Source: Ilumatobacteraceae bacterium
Lineage (GTDB): Bacteria > Actinomycetota > Acidimicrobiia > Acidimicrobiales > Ilumatobacteraceae
Length of the DNA stretch: 6,322 bases
NCBI GenBank assembly: GCA_016650435.1
Contig: JAENVT010000250.1
Span: forward strand, 1 to 6,322
Reading direction: 5' to 3'
Positions 5,436-6,322 of this stretch are shown here, piece after piece. Positions within the stretch are counted from its first letter, which is position 1. Each line of letters opens with the position of its first letter. The notes beneath the pieces are model-generated. The model was given only the letters and a program-made list of their open reading frames with translations. It searched no databases and had not been told where the DNA came from. Both the position numbers and the translations under genes were made by a program.

Positions 5436-6322
5436 GCTGCCGCTCGTCGCTGTCGGTAGGCCTCGAACTTCTCCCCGGTTGTCAGCTCGTCCGGGGTTTC
5501 GCCGAGACGCCGTGCAGTCGAGTCACTGACGCGGACCAGCAGCGCCAGCAGCACGTAGTTGGCCAGCAGACTCGACCCGCCATAACTCACGAACGGCAGG
5601 GCGATGCCCGTCAGCGGCACGACTCGAGTGACCCCTCCGATGATGATGAACGCCTGCATGCCGACGATCGTCGTCAGGCCAGTGGCGAGCAGCTTTTCGA
5701 AAGCCCGGTCCGCGCGAATCGCGATCCGCAGCCCGCCGCCGATCATCAGCAGGAACCCGATCAGAATCGCGGTCGTTCCTAGCAAGCCCAGTTCCTCGCC
5801 GATGGCGGCGAAGATGAAGTCGGTCTTGGCGACGGGGATCTTGTTGGGGCTGCCGAGTCCGAGACCGGTGCCACCGGTGCCACCGTTGGCGAAAGCGAAC
5901 ATCGCCTGCACGATCTGGTAACCCTTGCCCTCGTACTGCGGCCACGGGTCGCGCCAGATGGCGACACGAGTTTGGACATGATCCACCAACTTCCACGCCG
6001 CGAACGCTGCACCGGAGAAGAGCATCAGGCCGATCACGAGGTAGCTGGCCCGTTCGGTCGAGACCCACATCATCACGATGAACAATGTGAAGAACAGCAG
6101 CGACGAGCCGAGGTCTTGCTCGGCGACCATCACGACGACGGCGAATCCCCACGCCAGCGCGATCGGCAAGAGGTGGCGCAATTCCGGGAGGTGGAAGGGT
6201 CCGACGCGCCAACCTCCGGCGGCGATCAGTTCCCGGTGGTCGGCAAGGTAGCCAGCGAAGAAGAGAGCGAGGGCGATCTTGGCGAACTCACCCGGTTGGA
6301 AGTTGATCGGGCCCACGCTGAC
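5420..6322 (-). CDS. rodA: SEDS peptidoglycan glycosyltransferase RodA (partial, N-terminus outside window)
   Basis: RodA polymerises glycan strands from lipid II in the membrane, paired with a class B PBP. The visible part is 300 codons, open to the window edge; the full protein usually has 380-480 residues and about ten transmembrane helices. A GTG at 6314-6316 is internal, because the preceding frame is open and the sequence there (VGPINFQPGEFAK) is the mid-protein SEDS motif. Counting from that GTG, further family marks are AEQDLGSSL (65-73), GLGLGSPNKIP (151-161), AKTDFIFAAIGEELG (163-177) with Asp166 at the place of the essential SEDS aspartate, and the C-terminal signature PLTGIALPFVSYGGSS (234-249). 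About seven hydrophobic segments are visible. The cytoplasmic tail is charged (GEKFEAYRQRRAAAK). RodA rather than FtsW is inferred from coupling to pbpA and the absence of other division genes such as murG. Confidence 0.94.
   Translation of the reverse strand, partial: VSVGPINFQPGEFAKIALALFFAGYLADHRELIAAGGWRVGPFHLPELRHLLPIALAWGFAVVVMVAEQDLGSSLLFFTLFIVMMWVSTERASYLVIGLMLFSGAAFAAWKLVDHVQTRVAIWRDPWPQYEGKGYQIVQAMFAFANGGTGGTGLGLGSPNKIPVAKTDFIFAAIGEELGLLGTTAILIGFLLMIGGGLRIAIRADRAFEKLLATGLTTIVGMQAFIIIGGVTRVVPLTGIALPFVSYGGSSLLANYVLLALLVRVSDSTARRLGETPDELTTGEKFEAYRQRRAAAKASV

Noticed and set aside
3921..5459. Plus-strand open frame of 512 codons opposite pbpA
   Set aside because: It is antisense to a full-length PbpA with all catalytic motifs. 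Its translation is rich in Arg, His and Gly with no recognisable domain, as expected of a shadow frame in high-GC DNA.
1..6322. tRNA, rRNA, CRISPR array or insertion-sequence ends
   Set aside because: I found no cloverleaf-like segments, no regularly spaced repeats and no matching terminal inverted repeats in the window.

Overview
The window reads as chromosomal DNA from a high-GC Gram-positive bacterium (Actinomycetota). Gene content and order (rodA-pbpA-pknB on one strand, convergent trpG/pabA, then crgA) match the cell-wall and division cluster that lies near the chromosomal origin in mycobacteria. A single kinase gene instead of a pknA-pknB pair, frequent GTG starts and few clear Shine-Dalgarno sites make a deep-branching class such as Acidimicrobiia my best guess, but that placement is inference.

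Layout on the + strand. Positions 1-98 hold the last 31 codons of an unidentified gene with a different codon style. Positions 154-420 (+) encode a small membrane-anchored protein with a zinc-ribbon-like Cys/His tail. Positions 421-473 are a short convergent intergenic segment with a perfect DnaA-box match inside a 15-bp palindrome. Positions 474-788 (-) encode CrgA. Positions 789-853 are a divergent promoter region. Positions 854-1450 (+) encode the glutamine amidotransferase TrpG/PabA. A perfect 8-bp stem-loop at 1447-1467 covers the stop codons of both trpG and pknB. Positions 1456-3837 (-) encode a PASTA-domain Ser/Thr kinase with an extra DUF11-like domain at its C-terminus. Positions 3838-3932 are a 95-nt gap with two inverted repeats. 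Positions 3933-5423 (-) encode the transpeptidase PbpA, and 5420-6322 (-) encode the C-terminal two thirds of RodA, cut by the window edge. No stretch over 300 bases lacks a gene.

The minus-strand genes form one transcription unit, rodA > pbpA > pknB. RodA polymerises glycan strands from lipid II, PbpA crosslinks them, and PknB senses muropeptides or lipid II outside the cell through PASTA repeats and phosphorylates division and wall-synthesis proteins inside. CrgA helps organise the divisome and interacts with penicillin-binding proteins in mycobacteria. TrpG is a metabolic gene that sits at this locus in many actinobacteria.

The region is mostly conserved housekeeping DNA. I do not see an undescribed defence or mobile system. 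The most unusual feature is the DUF11-like domain on PknB, followed by the DnaA-box palindrome and the hairpin shared by two convergent stop codons.
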